Source of the DNA: Rikenella microfusus
Lineage (GTDB): Bacteria; Bacteroidota; Bacteroidia; Bacteroidales; Tenuifilaceae
Length of the DNA: 64,000 nucleotides
Assembly (NCBI GenBank): GCA_020722565.1
Contig: DYKO01000004.1
Coordinates: forward strand, 65,643 to 129,642
Direction: 5' to 3'
Shown: positions 1 to 8,134 of the stretch, piece by piece
Position numbering within the stretch: the stretch's first letter is position 1
How the letters are laid out: each line of letters starts with the position of its first letter
Position numbers and translations under genes: made by a program
Notes under the pieces: model-generated
What the model was told of the DNA's origin: nothing
The model's database searches: none
What the model saw: the letters and a program-made list of their open reading frames with translations, nothing else

Positions 1-600
1 CCCTTTCTGGAGGTTCGCCTACCGGCGGGGTTTACTCCGGAACAGGCGTTTCGGGCGACACCTTCGACCCCACTGCTGCGGGTGCTGGTAAGCATACCAT
101 TACCTACACCTACACCGATGGCTACGGATGCGTTAGCTCCGATACCGCCTCAATTGTTGTGAATGCTCTGCCAACCGTTACGCTGGCCAATTTTACCCCC
201 GTTTGTGTTGATGCCGCACCCTTTACCCTTTCTGGAGGTTCGCCTACCGGCGGGGTTTACTCCGGAACAGGCGTTTCGGGTGACACCTTCGATCCCGCTG
301 CTGCCGGTGCTGGTAAACATACCATTACCTACACCTACACCGATAGTAACGGATGCGTTAGCTCCGATACCGCCTCAATCGTTGTGAATGCTCTGCCAAC
401 CGTTACGCTGGCCGATTTTACCCCCGTTTGTGTTGATGCCGCACTCTTTACCCTTTCTGGCGGTTCGCCTACCGGCGGGGTTTACTCCGGAACAGGCGTT
501 TCGGGTGACACCTTCGATCCCGCTGCTGCCGGACCGGGTACCCATACCATCACCTACACTTACACCGATGGTTACGGATGTATAAATTCTGCTTCAAAAG
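1..600 (+). repeat. 225-bp tandem repeats, at least 2.7 units, coding
   Basis: The string CCCTTTCTGG starts at 1, 226 and 451, an exact 225-bp (75-codon) period. Units differ by only a few bases over most of their length, for example GGAGG against GGCGG after the shared start, and DGYGC against DSNGC codons. Similarity fades after about 590. The array runs off the left edge, so copy number is unknown. The in-frame period means units can be gained or lost without breaking the protein. Confidence 0.93.
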
Positions 601-1607
601 ATATACTGGTTAAACCGCTTCCCTCTGCCACCATTTCAACTGCCGATCCAACCGTATGGTGTGAGGGGACAACAATTGATGTTACATTTACTGCCGATGC
701 AGCTGATAGCTATCAGTGGCTATTGGCTGGATCACCAATTGATGGTGCTATCAATTCTACGCTTTCAGTATCACAGCCCGGAGATTACAGCATACTTGCA
801 ACTCTTAATGGTTGCAGTGCATCCGGTAATGTTATTACGGTTAGCGTAATTTCTGTACCAACAGTTTCAATTGAGACATCCGACCCATTAGACTGGTGCG
901 AAGGGGATCAAATAAGTGTAAACCTCAACGCAAATCCTTCGGGAGGTTCTGCTTACCAGTGGAAAAAGAATGGTGCAAACATAGAGGGAGCCACACAACC
1001 ACAGCTATTGGTAACTGAGGCAGGCATTTACTCTGTGGTGGCTACATTTGCCGGAGGCTGTAATGCCACATCAGGAGATGCTGAAGTGAAGGTTCATGCA
1101 CTCCCCACCGTTGACATTGCAACCGATACAATTAGAATTGACACTAACCAACAGCACACTCTTGATGCTGGACCAGGCTTTACATCGTACCTTTGGAGCG
1201 ATTCATCCACTGGGCAAACCCTTCTTGTTGATGGGACAATCCTGGGTGAAGGCATTTTCGAATTCTGGATTAGGGTTACCAATGAATTTGGTTGTTCAGC
1301 CAGCGATACCGCTGTTGTAAAAATTGGCAATACTAATTCTTTACCAGAAAATAGAGTCCTAAACATATCAATCTACCCCAATCCTACGGATGGTGAGATT
1401 AAAATCAGGATTACAGGTTTTATACCCGGTAGCTATAAGATGGAAATTTACAATGCCATTGGTAACCTAATCAAAAAACGAGAAGTTATATTACAATCGT
1501 ACGAAGTTGACATTCATGAAAATATGGAACGACTGCCTAAAGGACTATACTATATCCGATTTGGAAGTGACAAAAAGAATGTTGTACGAAAACTTATACT
1601 CGAATAG
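1..1607 (+). CDS. T9SS-secreted repeat adhesin, C-terminal part (5' truncated)
   Basis: The frame is already open at base 3, so the GTG at 159 is an internal codon; 534 codons of a longer gene lie in the window. The product looks like a large secreted surface protein. The first ~200 residues are nearly identical 75-residue Ig/PKD-like modules containing LSGGSPTGGVYSGTG and TYTYTD. Diverged Ig-like modules follow, two of which open with a WCEG motif. The last ~85 residues match a type A T9SS C-terminal sorting domain (YPNPT, YNAIGN, LPKGLYYIRF, final KLILE). In this family the tail directs export through the T9SS and is removed when the protein is anchored at the outer membrane. No enzymatic domain is visible in the part seen. 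A strong terminator follows 23 bp after the stop. Role as adhesin is inference from architecture. Confidence 0.9.
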   Translation, partial: LSGGSPTGGVYSGTGVSGDTFDPTAAGAGKHTITYTYTDGYGCVSSDTASIVVNALPTVTLANFTPVCVDAAPFTLSGGSPTGGVYSGTGVSGDTFDPAAAGAGKHTITYTYTDSNGCVSSDTASIVVNALPTVTLADFTPVCVDAALFTLSGGSPTGGVYSGTGVSGDTFDPAAAGPGTHTITYTYTDGYGCINSASKDILVKPLPSATISTADPTVWCEGTTIDVTFTADAADSYQWLLAGSPIDGAINSTLSVSQPGDYSILATLNGCSASGNVITVSVISVPTVSIETSDPLDWCEGDQISVNLNANPSGGSAYQWKKNGANIEGATQPQLLVTEAGIYSVVATFAGGCNATSGDAEVKVHALPTVDIATDTIRIDTNQQHTLDAGPGFTSYLWSDSSTGQTLLVDGTILGEGIFEFWIRVTNEFGCSASDTAVVKIGNTNSLPENRVLNISIYPNPTDGEIKIRITGFIPGSYKMEIYNAIGNLIKKREVILQSYEVDIHENMERLPKGLYYIRFGSDKKNVVRKLILE

Positions 1608-1630
1608 GATGCAAAAAGTTAACAACCCAA

Positions 1631-1657
1631 GCCGCCTGATGATTAGGCGGCTTTTTT
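1631..1657 (+). terminator. rho-independent terminator of the adhesin gene
   Basis: A perfect 7-bp stem, GCCGCCT pairing with AGGCGGC, encloses a 7-nt loop and is followed by six T residues. It sits 23 bp after the adhesin stop codon. Confidence 0.9.
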
Positions 1658-2043
1658 ACATCAACAATTAAACCAAGATTACGCATTAAGAAATAAAAGT
1701 GAAATTGGAGATCTTCCAAAACTATTACATAGCAAGGGTTACATCGATTTTAATTTTGAAAAATCTCTAATGCTACGCATTAGAAAAAATACAGAATAAG
1801 TTACTGGAGATTATGATTCTTAATTCGCATTGGGTAATTGGGGTTAAATACATCCAGATTAAACGCTAGGGATGTAATGAATTAATAATTAATTTGTTAG
1901 TTGCTCAATGCGTATTGGGGTTAATACTGACAAATCATTGATTTAGTCGACCTTTAGGGAAAATCGCATTAGCTAATGCGTAATTTGGATAAATTAATGG
2001 AATACAGTCAAACACCAAGAGGAAATGTCACAGAACCCAGGGT
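1658..2043. other. gene-free spacer with CGCATT/AATGCG words
   Basis: No credible reading frame. The hexamer CGCATT or its complement occurs at 1682, 1776, 1826, 1907, 1965 and 1975. One pair forms an 8-bp stem with a TAC loop at 1766-1784 (TCTAATGC / GCATTAGA); another forms the perfect 16-bp palindrome CGCATTAGCTAATGCG at 1965-1980. The phrase TTGGGGTTAA(A/T)AC is also shared around 1836 and 1915. On the minus strand the 1766-1784 hairpin is followed by T-rich sequence and could end transcription of the glycosyltransferase gene. Confidence 0.6.
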
Positions 2044-3144
2044 TTAGTACTTACCTGTAACCATTTTTATCATTTTAATATATTGATCCGCTATTGAACT
2101 CCATGAATAAAACATTTTTATTCGATTCCTAACGGCTTCAGCTTTTAGTTTACGTTCGTTTATATCTAATTGCTCAATAACCAAAATTTTTTCTAAAAGA
2201 TTTTCAGTTGAGGTAAAGTAAAAACCCAAATTACCAAGAACATCTCTGTTAAAAGGGTTATCGTGTGCAACAATACAACAACCACAGGCCATTGCTTCAA
2301 GTAACGAGGGATTTGTACCTCCTACCGAATGGCCATGAATGTAACCCTTGGAGTAGAAGCGAAGACTATTCAGCACTTCTTGATCGTAAATGGGTCCCAA
2401 AAATTTAACATTTTTCAGATAACCGTACCTATTTACAATTTTAAGGCCGTGGTTCGAATCGATGCGTCCAACCACAACGCAGTTTCTTGTTCCCTGTTCA
2501 AAAGCATTTAGAATTACTTCAATGCTATTTTCGGGTGTTAAACGTGTAACCAAAAGATAGTAGTCATCAAAGGGGACCAGCTGATTAACCTTGTCCCTTG
2601 AGGGTACATCTTCTAAGGGGTATGCTCCATAGGGAATATGAAAAAGTTCCCGATTATATTTCAATTTATAGTAATTAATTAATGCTCTATTGTCGCAAAC
2701 AAGTGCAGCCGACAAATTAAACGCCAGGGCCTCCGAGAGTCTCAGATAGAGTTTAGCCCAGAAACCCCATTTGGTACGGTGGTACTCAATTCCATCGGGA
2801 TTGGTTATTATTTTTTTTCTAAATGATTTTGAAAAGAATAACAGTGATGGAGCAAAGGAATGGCCACATTCCAAAATAACATCAACACTAGTATGTTTAG
2901 CCCAGCAAAGCGACCGAAAATCGTAAATCAGGGTTTGGATGTTCTGGGGGAAAAAGTTAGGCGTTCTCAACTCAACTCTAAAAATTCCAGAAAGGAGCTC
3001 ATGGTTTTGCCAAGTTAATGAGGGTTGGGTTACAAAAACAGTATGACCCTGGGCAGCAAAATGTTTTGAAATCTCCTCGGCAAATCGTTCAAAACCGCCA
3101 TAGCGGTTTGGTATACCCCTTGTACCAAGAATTGCAATTTTCAT
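2044..3144 (-). CDS. DUF1972 / GT4-type glycosyltransferase (rhamnosyltransferase-like)
   Basis: 366 residues. The N-terminal half is a DUF1972 domain opening with GTRGIPNRYGGFE at residues 7-19, the same arrangement as WchF/Cps2T beta-1,4-rhamnosyltransferases of capsule synthesis. The C-terminal half is a GT-B donor-binding domain with VTRLTPEN, the GRID loop and GGTNPSLLEAMACG, whose Glu normally contacts the sugar nucleotide. It probably transfers a sugar, perhaps rhamnose, to a lipid-linked oligosaccharide on the cytoplasmic face. Its ATG shares one base with the TGA of the upstream kinase gene, so it is probably translated by coupling. No other polysaccharide genes adjoin it, so its pathway cannot be named. 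The sugar is inference from family resemblance. Confidence 0.87.
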   Translation of the reverse strand: MKIAILGTRGIPNRYGGFERFAEEISKHFAAQGHTVFVTQPSLTWQNHELLSGIFRVELRTPNFFPQNIQTLIYDFRSLCWAKHTSVDVILECGHSFAPSLLFFSKSFRKKIITNPDGIEYHRTKWGFWAKLYLRLSEALAFNLSAALVCDNRALINYYKLKYNRELFHIPYGAYPLEDVPSRDKVNQLVPFDDYYLLVTRLTPENSIEVILNAFEQGTRNCVVVGRIDSNHGLKIVNRYGYLKNVKFLGPIYDQEVLNSLRFYSKGYIHGHSVGGTNPSLLEAMACGCCIVAHDNPFNRDVLGNLGFYFTSTENLLEKILVIEQLDINERKLKAEAVRNRIKMFYSWSSIADQYIKMIKMVTGKY

Positions 3145-4403
3145 CAGGTTCTACGCTCGTATCGGGGAATCGTAAAGTAGAAAGTAGAACCCACTCCTAC
3201 CTGACTGGTTACTCCAATGGTGCCGCCATTCTTTTCCACAAATTCCTTGCATAGTATTAAACCCAGTCCGGTTCCGCTTTCATCATTTGTTCCGGGAGTT
3301 GTTGGGTTGGAATCGATACGGAAAAGTTTATCCATAACATCAGGGGCAATTCCAACACCGGTATCCGAAACATTAATTCTGTATGTATCGCCCTGTGGGG
3401 TAACTTTTATAACTACTTCGCCTCCCGCCTTTGTGAACTTTAGAGCATTACTAATTAAATTACGTACCACTGTAGTAATCATGTTCACATCAAAAAAGCC
3501 AATATGTTCAACGGGATTATCCCAGTATAGGCTGATGCCCTTTTGCTGAGCCGTCCCTTTAAGAAGATCGATGGTATCGTGTATTATTGAACCAATGTTG
3601 GCCATTTGAGGTTTTGGCTCTAAACGCATAGTTTGCATCATCGACCATTGCAAAAGGTTCTCCAACAGGTTAAAGGTTTTATTAGAGTACTTGTAAAGCT
3701 GCTCAATAAACATCTGGAGGTTTTGTTGGTCGAAGTTTGAGAATTCCTTGGCCAAAAGTTCCGTAATGCTGAGCACTGTGCTAAAAGGGTTCCTTAAATC
3801 GTGTGCAATGATGGCAAAAAACTTATCCTTCATCTGGTTAAGTTGCTCAAGTTCCTTACGCTGTACCTCCAGTTCCTCTTTTTGTCGATTTATTTCAATA
3901 TTTTTGGCAGTAAGTTCGGCTTCAAGGATATTGTAATCTCTTAAACGCCAAACTAAGCCTAACAGCAAGGCCCTTGCAACTCTGGGATATCGGTATAAAA
4001 AGCCATAGAACTGTTCCTGATTTAATTTTAGGAGGCGAGTATCCTCTAAAGCAGTTACGGATGTAGAACGAGCAGATGAATCCAAAAGCGAGTACTCGCC
4101 AAAGTATTGATTAGGGCCAAATACTGCAAAAACATGATTATCAATATGCGCCTTTACCCTTCCACTTACCACCAAGTATAAGGCATAATCCCTATCGCCT
4201 TTATTGAATAGTACCTGATCCTTTTTAATCTCACAGGGCTCAAGGTTTTCAACTATTTTGCGCAGCACTTTCTCATCAATCTCTTTGAAAAGAAGTATTG
4301 ATTTGAGAATGTTAATCCTTTTAACAATTTCGTTGCTTTGCGCTTTTCCCGAAAACCAACTGAACCTGGCAGATATCAACATATTATTGAATATCAAATT
4401 CAT
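3144..4403 (-). CDS. cyclic-nucleotide-binding domain sensor histidine kinase
   Basis: 419 residues with no transmembrane segment, so cytoplasmic. Residues ~35-150 form a CRP-like cyclic-nucleotide-binding domain; FGEYSLLDSSARSTSV at ~101-116 matches the phosphate-binding cassette with its Glu and Arg. A charged coiled coil (~162-195) leads to a HisKA domain with AHDLRNPF (His201). The ATPase domain has the N box RNLISNALKF, G1 DTGVGIA and G2 GTGLGL, so the kinase looks complete. No response regulator lies nearby. The gene overlaps the glycosyltransferase start by one base. ATG at 4403 is used; Met8 is a possible alternative. Real ligand (cAMP, c-di-nucleotide or redox cofactor) cannot be read from sequence. 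Confidence 0.9.
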   Translation of the reverse strand: MNLIFNNMLISARFSWFSGKAQSNEIVKRINILKSILLFKEIDEKVLRKIVENLEPCEIKKDQVLFNKGDRDYALYLVVSGRVKAHIDNHVFAVFGPNQYFGEYSLLDSSARSTSVTALEDTRLLKLNQEQFYGFLYRYPRVARALLLGLVWRLRDYNILEAELTAKNIEINRQKEELEVQRKELEQLNQMKDKFFAIIAHDLRNPFSTVLSITELLAKEFSNFDQQNLQMFIEQLYKYSNKTFNLLENLLQWSMMQTMRLEPKPQMANIGSIIHDTIDLLKGTAQQKGISLYWDNPVEHIGFFDVNMITTVVRNLISNALKFTKAGGEVVIKVTPQGDTYRINVSDTGVGIAPDVMDKLFRIDSNPTTPGTNDESGTGLGLILCKEFVEKNGGTIGVTSQVGVGSTFYFTIPRYERRT

Positions 4404-4531
4404 AGCATCCTCAAGAATGCATTTTCTTCACTTAAATCCTTTAGCAATTTAAATAAAATTTTAATATGCCTTTAAGTGCCATCAAATTTTCGTAATATTG
4501 TGTTTGTGTTAATACGCAAAAATATGTAGCT

Positions 4532-6823
4532 ATGAAACTGTCGTTATCCATTCGGCAAAAAATTTTGATTTACATTCTTGGAAGCTCATTTCTGGTTTTT
4601 TCCATAGTTTTCTATATTATAAGTGCATCATCAAGGGAGCTGGCTTATGAGCAAGCTGTAAAGCTAACCGATAGCCAGGCCTTGCTCAATGCGCAAAAGA
4701 TTGAAAGCTGGATTAATGAGGATTTTGCCGTTACCCGTACGCTAGCATCTGCCTTTTTGGAGTACCGTCAATTACCTTTCGATCAGTGGCAGAAGCTTAT
4801 ACAAGCCATGTACAACCGGGTGATAAAAACAACTCCCCAAATTGATGCCTACTGGGATAGCTGGGAGCTGAGCAATCTTGATCCCAAATGGGATAAACCC
4901 TATGGCCGTTACTTCTACATAGTTTACCGACAGGATAACGCTTTCAAAACAAAGAGTGAACTTCGAAGCCTTAATGGTGATCCAGTTACCTACGAGAATA
5001 TGAAAAAGGCAGCAAATGAAATTGTTGTTGAACCCTATACATCGGAATTGCAAAGGGGGCAAATGATGACCACCCTCTCATCACCATTTATAGAAAATGG
5101 AAAATTTATAGGTTTACTCGGTGCCGACTTGATTCTTACCCGCTTTCAGAGTTTAGTGAATGACATTAAACCCTATCCCAACAGCTTTGCAATGCTTTTA
5201 TCAAATCAAGGAGTATTTTTAGCTCATCCCGATACAGCCATTTATAAAAAGAAAATTGAAGATGCTTTTCCTGATTTTAACGAAAAATATAAAGTGTTAA
5301 GCCAAATACAAAGGGGAAAGGCGTTTTCATTTACACACACTAATGCTCTTGGAGAAAAGATTTATTACACCTTTGCTCCAATTCATATAGGAAAAACCCA
5401 AACCCCATGGTCGTTAGGAGTTGCTGTTCCCATAACCGACATTTTGGCTAAAGCCAACCATAACTACAATTTGAGTTTTTTAATCACATTTTTTGGTTTG
5501 ATTATAATTATTGGAATTGTAATGTTGGTAAGTAAACAAATTACCAATCCAATCAGAACAATTACCCAGATACTTCAGGATGTAGCTAAGGGAAAAGTTT
5601 CGGAAAAATTGAATTTGAAAGTAAAAACACATGATGAAATTAGCATAATGGTGCAAGCGCTAAGTTCCTCAATCGAGGGTATTAGCCAAAAAACCGAATT
5701 TGCCCAACAAATAGGTTCCGGAAATCTAACCATTGATCTACCCCTACTTAGCAACGATGACCTTTTAGGGAAATCGCTATTAGAAATGCGCGATAATTTA
5801 AAAAGGGCACGAGAAGAAGATGAAAAGCGTAAAATAGAAGAGGGAAAAAAGCGTTGGACAAATGAGGGAATGGCCAGGTTTGGAGAAATTCTCAGGCAAA
5901 ACAATAATAACCTTACCCTACTAAGTGAGGAGCTTATTAAAAATTTGGTTTGGTACCTTAATACCTCGGTGGGCGGTGTATTTATCCTTAATGAGAATGC
6001 CGAAACCCACGAAAAAACATTTGACCTTGTGGCCATGTTTGCCTACGACCGAAATCGTTTAATGAAGCGCAGCTACCATTTTGCCGAAGGATTAATTGGT
6101 GCTTGTGCTGCAGAGCGTGATGCCATCATTCTAAAGGAAATTCCACAGGAATACATCGAAATTACCTCGGGACTTGGTGGTACAAATCCTAATTACATAA
6201 TTATTGTTCCTTTGATATTCGAAGATGAAGTTATGGGGGTAATTGAAATTGCCTCACTTCAGGAACTAAAGGATCACGAGGTAGATTTCCTGAAAGATTT
6301 AGCCAAAAGCATTGCATCGACACTTCATACAGTAAAGGTTAATACCCTAACCGCAGAGCTACTTATGAAATCAAAGGAGCAGGCTGAGGCTATGGCTGCT
6401 CAGGAAGAGGAAATGCGTCAGAACCTCGAGGAGCTTCAAGCCACACAAGAGGAAGCTGCCCGCAAATCTACAGAACTTGAAGGATTGGCAAACGCTCTTA
6501 ATGCCTCTGCATTTGTTATGGAATTTGATACTGGCGGATTCGTTACCAACCTAAACGATAGCTACCTTGAATTTTTAGGAACTCATAGAGATGATGTAAT
6601 TGGACTGCACTACGCCGATTCGTTTTTCCTTAGCGATGCCGATAAATTAGCTATGAATAAGATTTGGAAAGACATATTAAAAGGAATTACCCGAAAACAA
6701 AAAATTAAGGTAAAAGTCAAGGGACAAGAATTTTTGCTTTTGGAAAGTTACACCCCAATTTTTGACCACAGTGGTCAGATTGTAAAAATCCTTAAAATTG
6801 CAATGGATATTACCAGCGCCTAA
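4532..6823 (+). CDS. membrane sensor: Cache-HAMP-GAF-coiled coil-PAS, no output domain
   Basis: 763 residues. A first transmembrane helix (~12-34) is followed by a ~280-residue periplasmic double-Cache region (DAYWDSWELS, GLLGADLILTRF, FAPIHIGKTQTPW), a second helix (~312-334), HAMP (SKQITNPIRTITQ, ~335-390), a GAF domain (~450-600), a glutamate-rich coil (AQEEEMRQNLEELQATQEEA) and a PAS domain at the end. Proteins of this layout usually continue into a histidine kinase, cyclase or methyl-accepting domain; here the frame stops right after PAS. It may signal through a partner, such as the divergently encoded kinase whose gene starts 128 bp away; that pairing is inference. The 3' end overlaps the convergent DUF2797 gene by 4 bp. 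Confidence 0.9.
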   Translation: MKLSLSIRQKILIYILGSSFLVFSIVFYIISASSRELAYEQAVKLTDSQALLNAQKIESWINEDFAVTRTLASAFLEYRQLPFDQWQKLIQAMYNRVIKTTPQIDAYWDSWELSNLDPKWDKPYGRYFYIVYRQDNAFKTKSELRSLNGDPVTYENMKKAANEIVVEPYTSELQRGQMMTTLSSPFIENGKFIGLLGADLILTRFQSLVNDIKPYPNSFAMLLSNQGVFLAHPDTAIYKKKIEDAFPDFNEKYKVLSQIQRGKAFSFTHTNALGEKIYYTFAPIHIGKTQTPWSLGVAVPITDILAKANHNYNLSFLITFFGLIIIIGIVMLVSKQITNPIRTITQILQDVAKGKVSEKLNLKVKTHDEISIMVQALSSSIEGISQKTEFAQQIGSGNLTIDLPLLSNDDLLGKSLLEMRDNLKRAREEDEKRKIEEGKKRWTNEGMARFGEILRQNNNNLTLLSEELIKNLVWYLNTSVGGVFILNENAETHEKTFDLVAMFAYDRNRLMKRSYHFAEGLIGACAAERDAIILKEIPQEYIEITSGLGGTNPNYIIIVPLIFEDEVMGVIEIASLQELKDHEVDFLKDLAKSIASTLHTVKVNTLTAELLMKSKEQAEAMAAQEEEMRQNLEELQATQEEAARKSTELEGLANALNASAFVMEFDTGGFVTNLNDSYLEFLGTHRDDVIGLHYADSFFLSDADKLAMNKIWKDILKGITRKQKIKVKVKGQEFLLLESYTPIFDHSGQIVKILKIAMDITSA

Positions 6824-7638
6824 TGTGCAATGGTAATCTCAATGCTATAACCCGAATGGTTACGGATATTAATTACACGCCCCGTATCAAAAATCATGTA
6901 TTGCCCTTTTATTCCGGTTAGCACACCGCTAACAGTATTTTCTTTATCGAGGTTAACCGATTTAACCCTACTGGCAACTTGAGCAATAGGGTAGGTAATC
7001 CGGTAGAGGTTATCGTTCTCGGGAATATATTCATAGCCCTTACCATTGATAAATTCCAGTGCCTTAGCCTTTTCTGTTAAAAGATTGATTGGTATTTCGC
7101 CCAAATCGGTAAGCATGCGCTGCCATGCCGTTTTATCGGCAAAAATTTTCTTGAGCTCAACCTCTATCAAGCCCGCAGTGTAACGGTTTGGGGTCCGACA
7201 AATTTTAACGGTTAGCGTTGCCCCTTGATCCACCCAGCGTATGGGGATTTGGTGGTATCGGGTTACCCCTACTTTTAAACCACCCGTCCAAGCCAGATAA
7301 ACGTAGTGGTCAACCAAACAGTTTTTCCTTGCAAATTCCATGTCGCGCGCTATACCCTCGTGCGCCCTACAGAGTTCCGGTTTGAGCACACACTCCTCGG
7401 TTTCAGGAATAGCGATAAAACATGGGTAACAATATCCCTGCCCAAACGACTTGTTGGTTTTCCGACCACATTTAATACAATGTATTTCATTCAAATATTT
7501 AAGTGAAATATATTTTCCAATAGAGTGGTTAAGCTCCAACGTCGATGCTCCCAGTTCCAAAATATAAGAGGGTTTAACATTATACTCATCACCGATGTTA
7601 CCAAAATTCATCTTTTTAAGTGTACCCGATACTATCAT
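6820..7638 (-). CDS. DUF2797 family protein with Cys-rich knuckle
   Basis: 272 residues, function unknown. The centre carries Cys54-x2-Cys57, Cys70-x2-Cys73, Cys83, Cys90 and His93, an arrangement suited to one or two zinc sites. Directly after it, HYVYLAWTGGLKVGVTR and a downstream Arg (IRWVDQGA) resemble the YVY...KVGxT...R core of GIY-YIG/T5orf172 nuclease-like domains. That resemblance is mine and needs structure comparison. The family is recognised in Bacteroidota and Actinobacteria as conserved and uncharacterised. The gene stands alone, convergent with the Cache sensor (4-bp overlap); a dispersed repeat (7683-7829) lies just upstream of its ATG. Confidence 0.85.
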   Translation of the reverse strand: MIVSGTLKKMNFGNIGDEYNVKPSYILELGASTLELNHSIGKYISLKYLNEIHCIKCGRKTNKSFGQGYCYPCFIAIPETEECVLKPELCRAHEGIARDMEFARKNCLVDHYVYLAWTGGLKVGVTRYHQIPIRWVDQGATLTVKICRTPNRYTAGLIEVELKKIFADKTAWQRMLTDLGEIPINLLTEKAKALEFINGKGYEYIPENDNLYRITYPIAQVASRVKSVNLDKENTVSGVLTGIKGQYMIFDTGRVINIRNHSGYSIEITIAH

Positions 7639-7682
7639 ATTCTCTTCTCAAATTATGCATTCCCTAAAATTATGCCAATTAT

Positions 7683-7829
7683 CCCATCCGTACAAAATTT
7701 TAATAGCATTAAACACCAGAGCAGGTTATATATTTAACTTAAACACGAACCAATACACGAATAGAATACCCATATTTTGGCTCCGTCGAGCTCATAAAAA
7801 ACAATCGGTTATTCATCTGTGTATGTAAA
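7683..7829 (-). repeat. dispersed repeat, copy 1 (inverted relative to copy 2)
   Basis: Read on the minus strand this begins TTTACATACACAGATGAATA and ends with ATTAAAATTTT...GGATG. The same order of blocks occurs at 35940-36109: CACAGATGAATAA, then CGGAGCCAAAATAT, then CGTGTTTAA, then TAAC.TGCT, then ATTAAAATTTT and GGATG. The copies differ by point changes and by a ~20-bp hairpin block present only in copy 2. It lies 45 bp in front of the DUF2797 start codon and points at that gene. Confidence 0.85.
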
Positions 7830-8012
7830 CTGCATTGCATGAGTGTTTCATATAACAATCCCCAAAATTAGGGTTGGTTCGAATAAATCATTGAAAACTC
7901 TGCACCCCAATAATAAATAGGGTTTTACTACCCTAAAAAACTTATCAATTTAAAAGATCGCCTTAATTTATGTTAATAAAATATACATTGCTTTACATAG
8001 TACCAATTATTA

Positions 8013-8053
8013 TACTATATTTGTATTGATATATTACTATACGAAATATAGTA
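8013..8053. promoter_or_regulatory. probable PadR operator: TACTATA inverted repeats
   Basis: TACTATA occurs at 8013-8019 and 8035-8041, and its complement TATAGTA at 8047-8053. The outer arms form a perfect 10-bp inverted repeat (TACTATATTT / AAATATAGTA, 8013-8022 and 8044-8053); the inner pair is TACTATA-N5-TATAGTA. The array covers the -7 element of the operon that encodes a PadR regulator, which fits autorepression. Binding is inference. Confidence 0.6.
8016..8023 (+). promoter_or_regulatory. -7 element of the PspC-PadR-PspC operon
   Basis: TATATTTG matches the Bacteroidota TAnnTTTG element; a TTTA box at 7992-7995 lies 20 bp upstream in the -33 position. It overlaps the TACTATA array. 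Confidence 0.55.
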
Positions 8054-8134
8054 CAAGTTGATTACACGATATTTAACCATAATTTTCATTCATTTTGAAG
8101 GGAATAATTGAATTATCACTTAAAATTAAAAAAG

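Larger units (their letters stand above)
7639..8134. other. divergent intergenic region with repeat copy and operator
   Basis: A 496-bp AT-rich region between the DUF2797 gene (minus) and the PspC operon (plus). It holds one copy of a dispersed repeat (7683-7829), a plausible -7 element (8016-8023) and an inverted-repeat array (8013-8053). No convincing small gene is present. Confidence 0.7.

Noticed and set aside
2044-4403. Full capsule or exopolysaccharide locus around the glycosyltransferase
   Set aside because: Neighbours are a kinase and a sensor; no flippase, polymerase or further transferase is present.
7595-7828. Plus-strand frame of 77 codons upstream of the PspC operon
   Set aside because: It runs through the dispersed repeat and antisense to the start of the DUF2797 gene; no coding signature.
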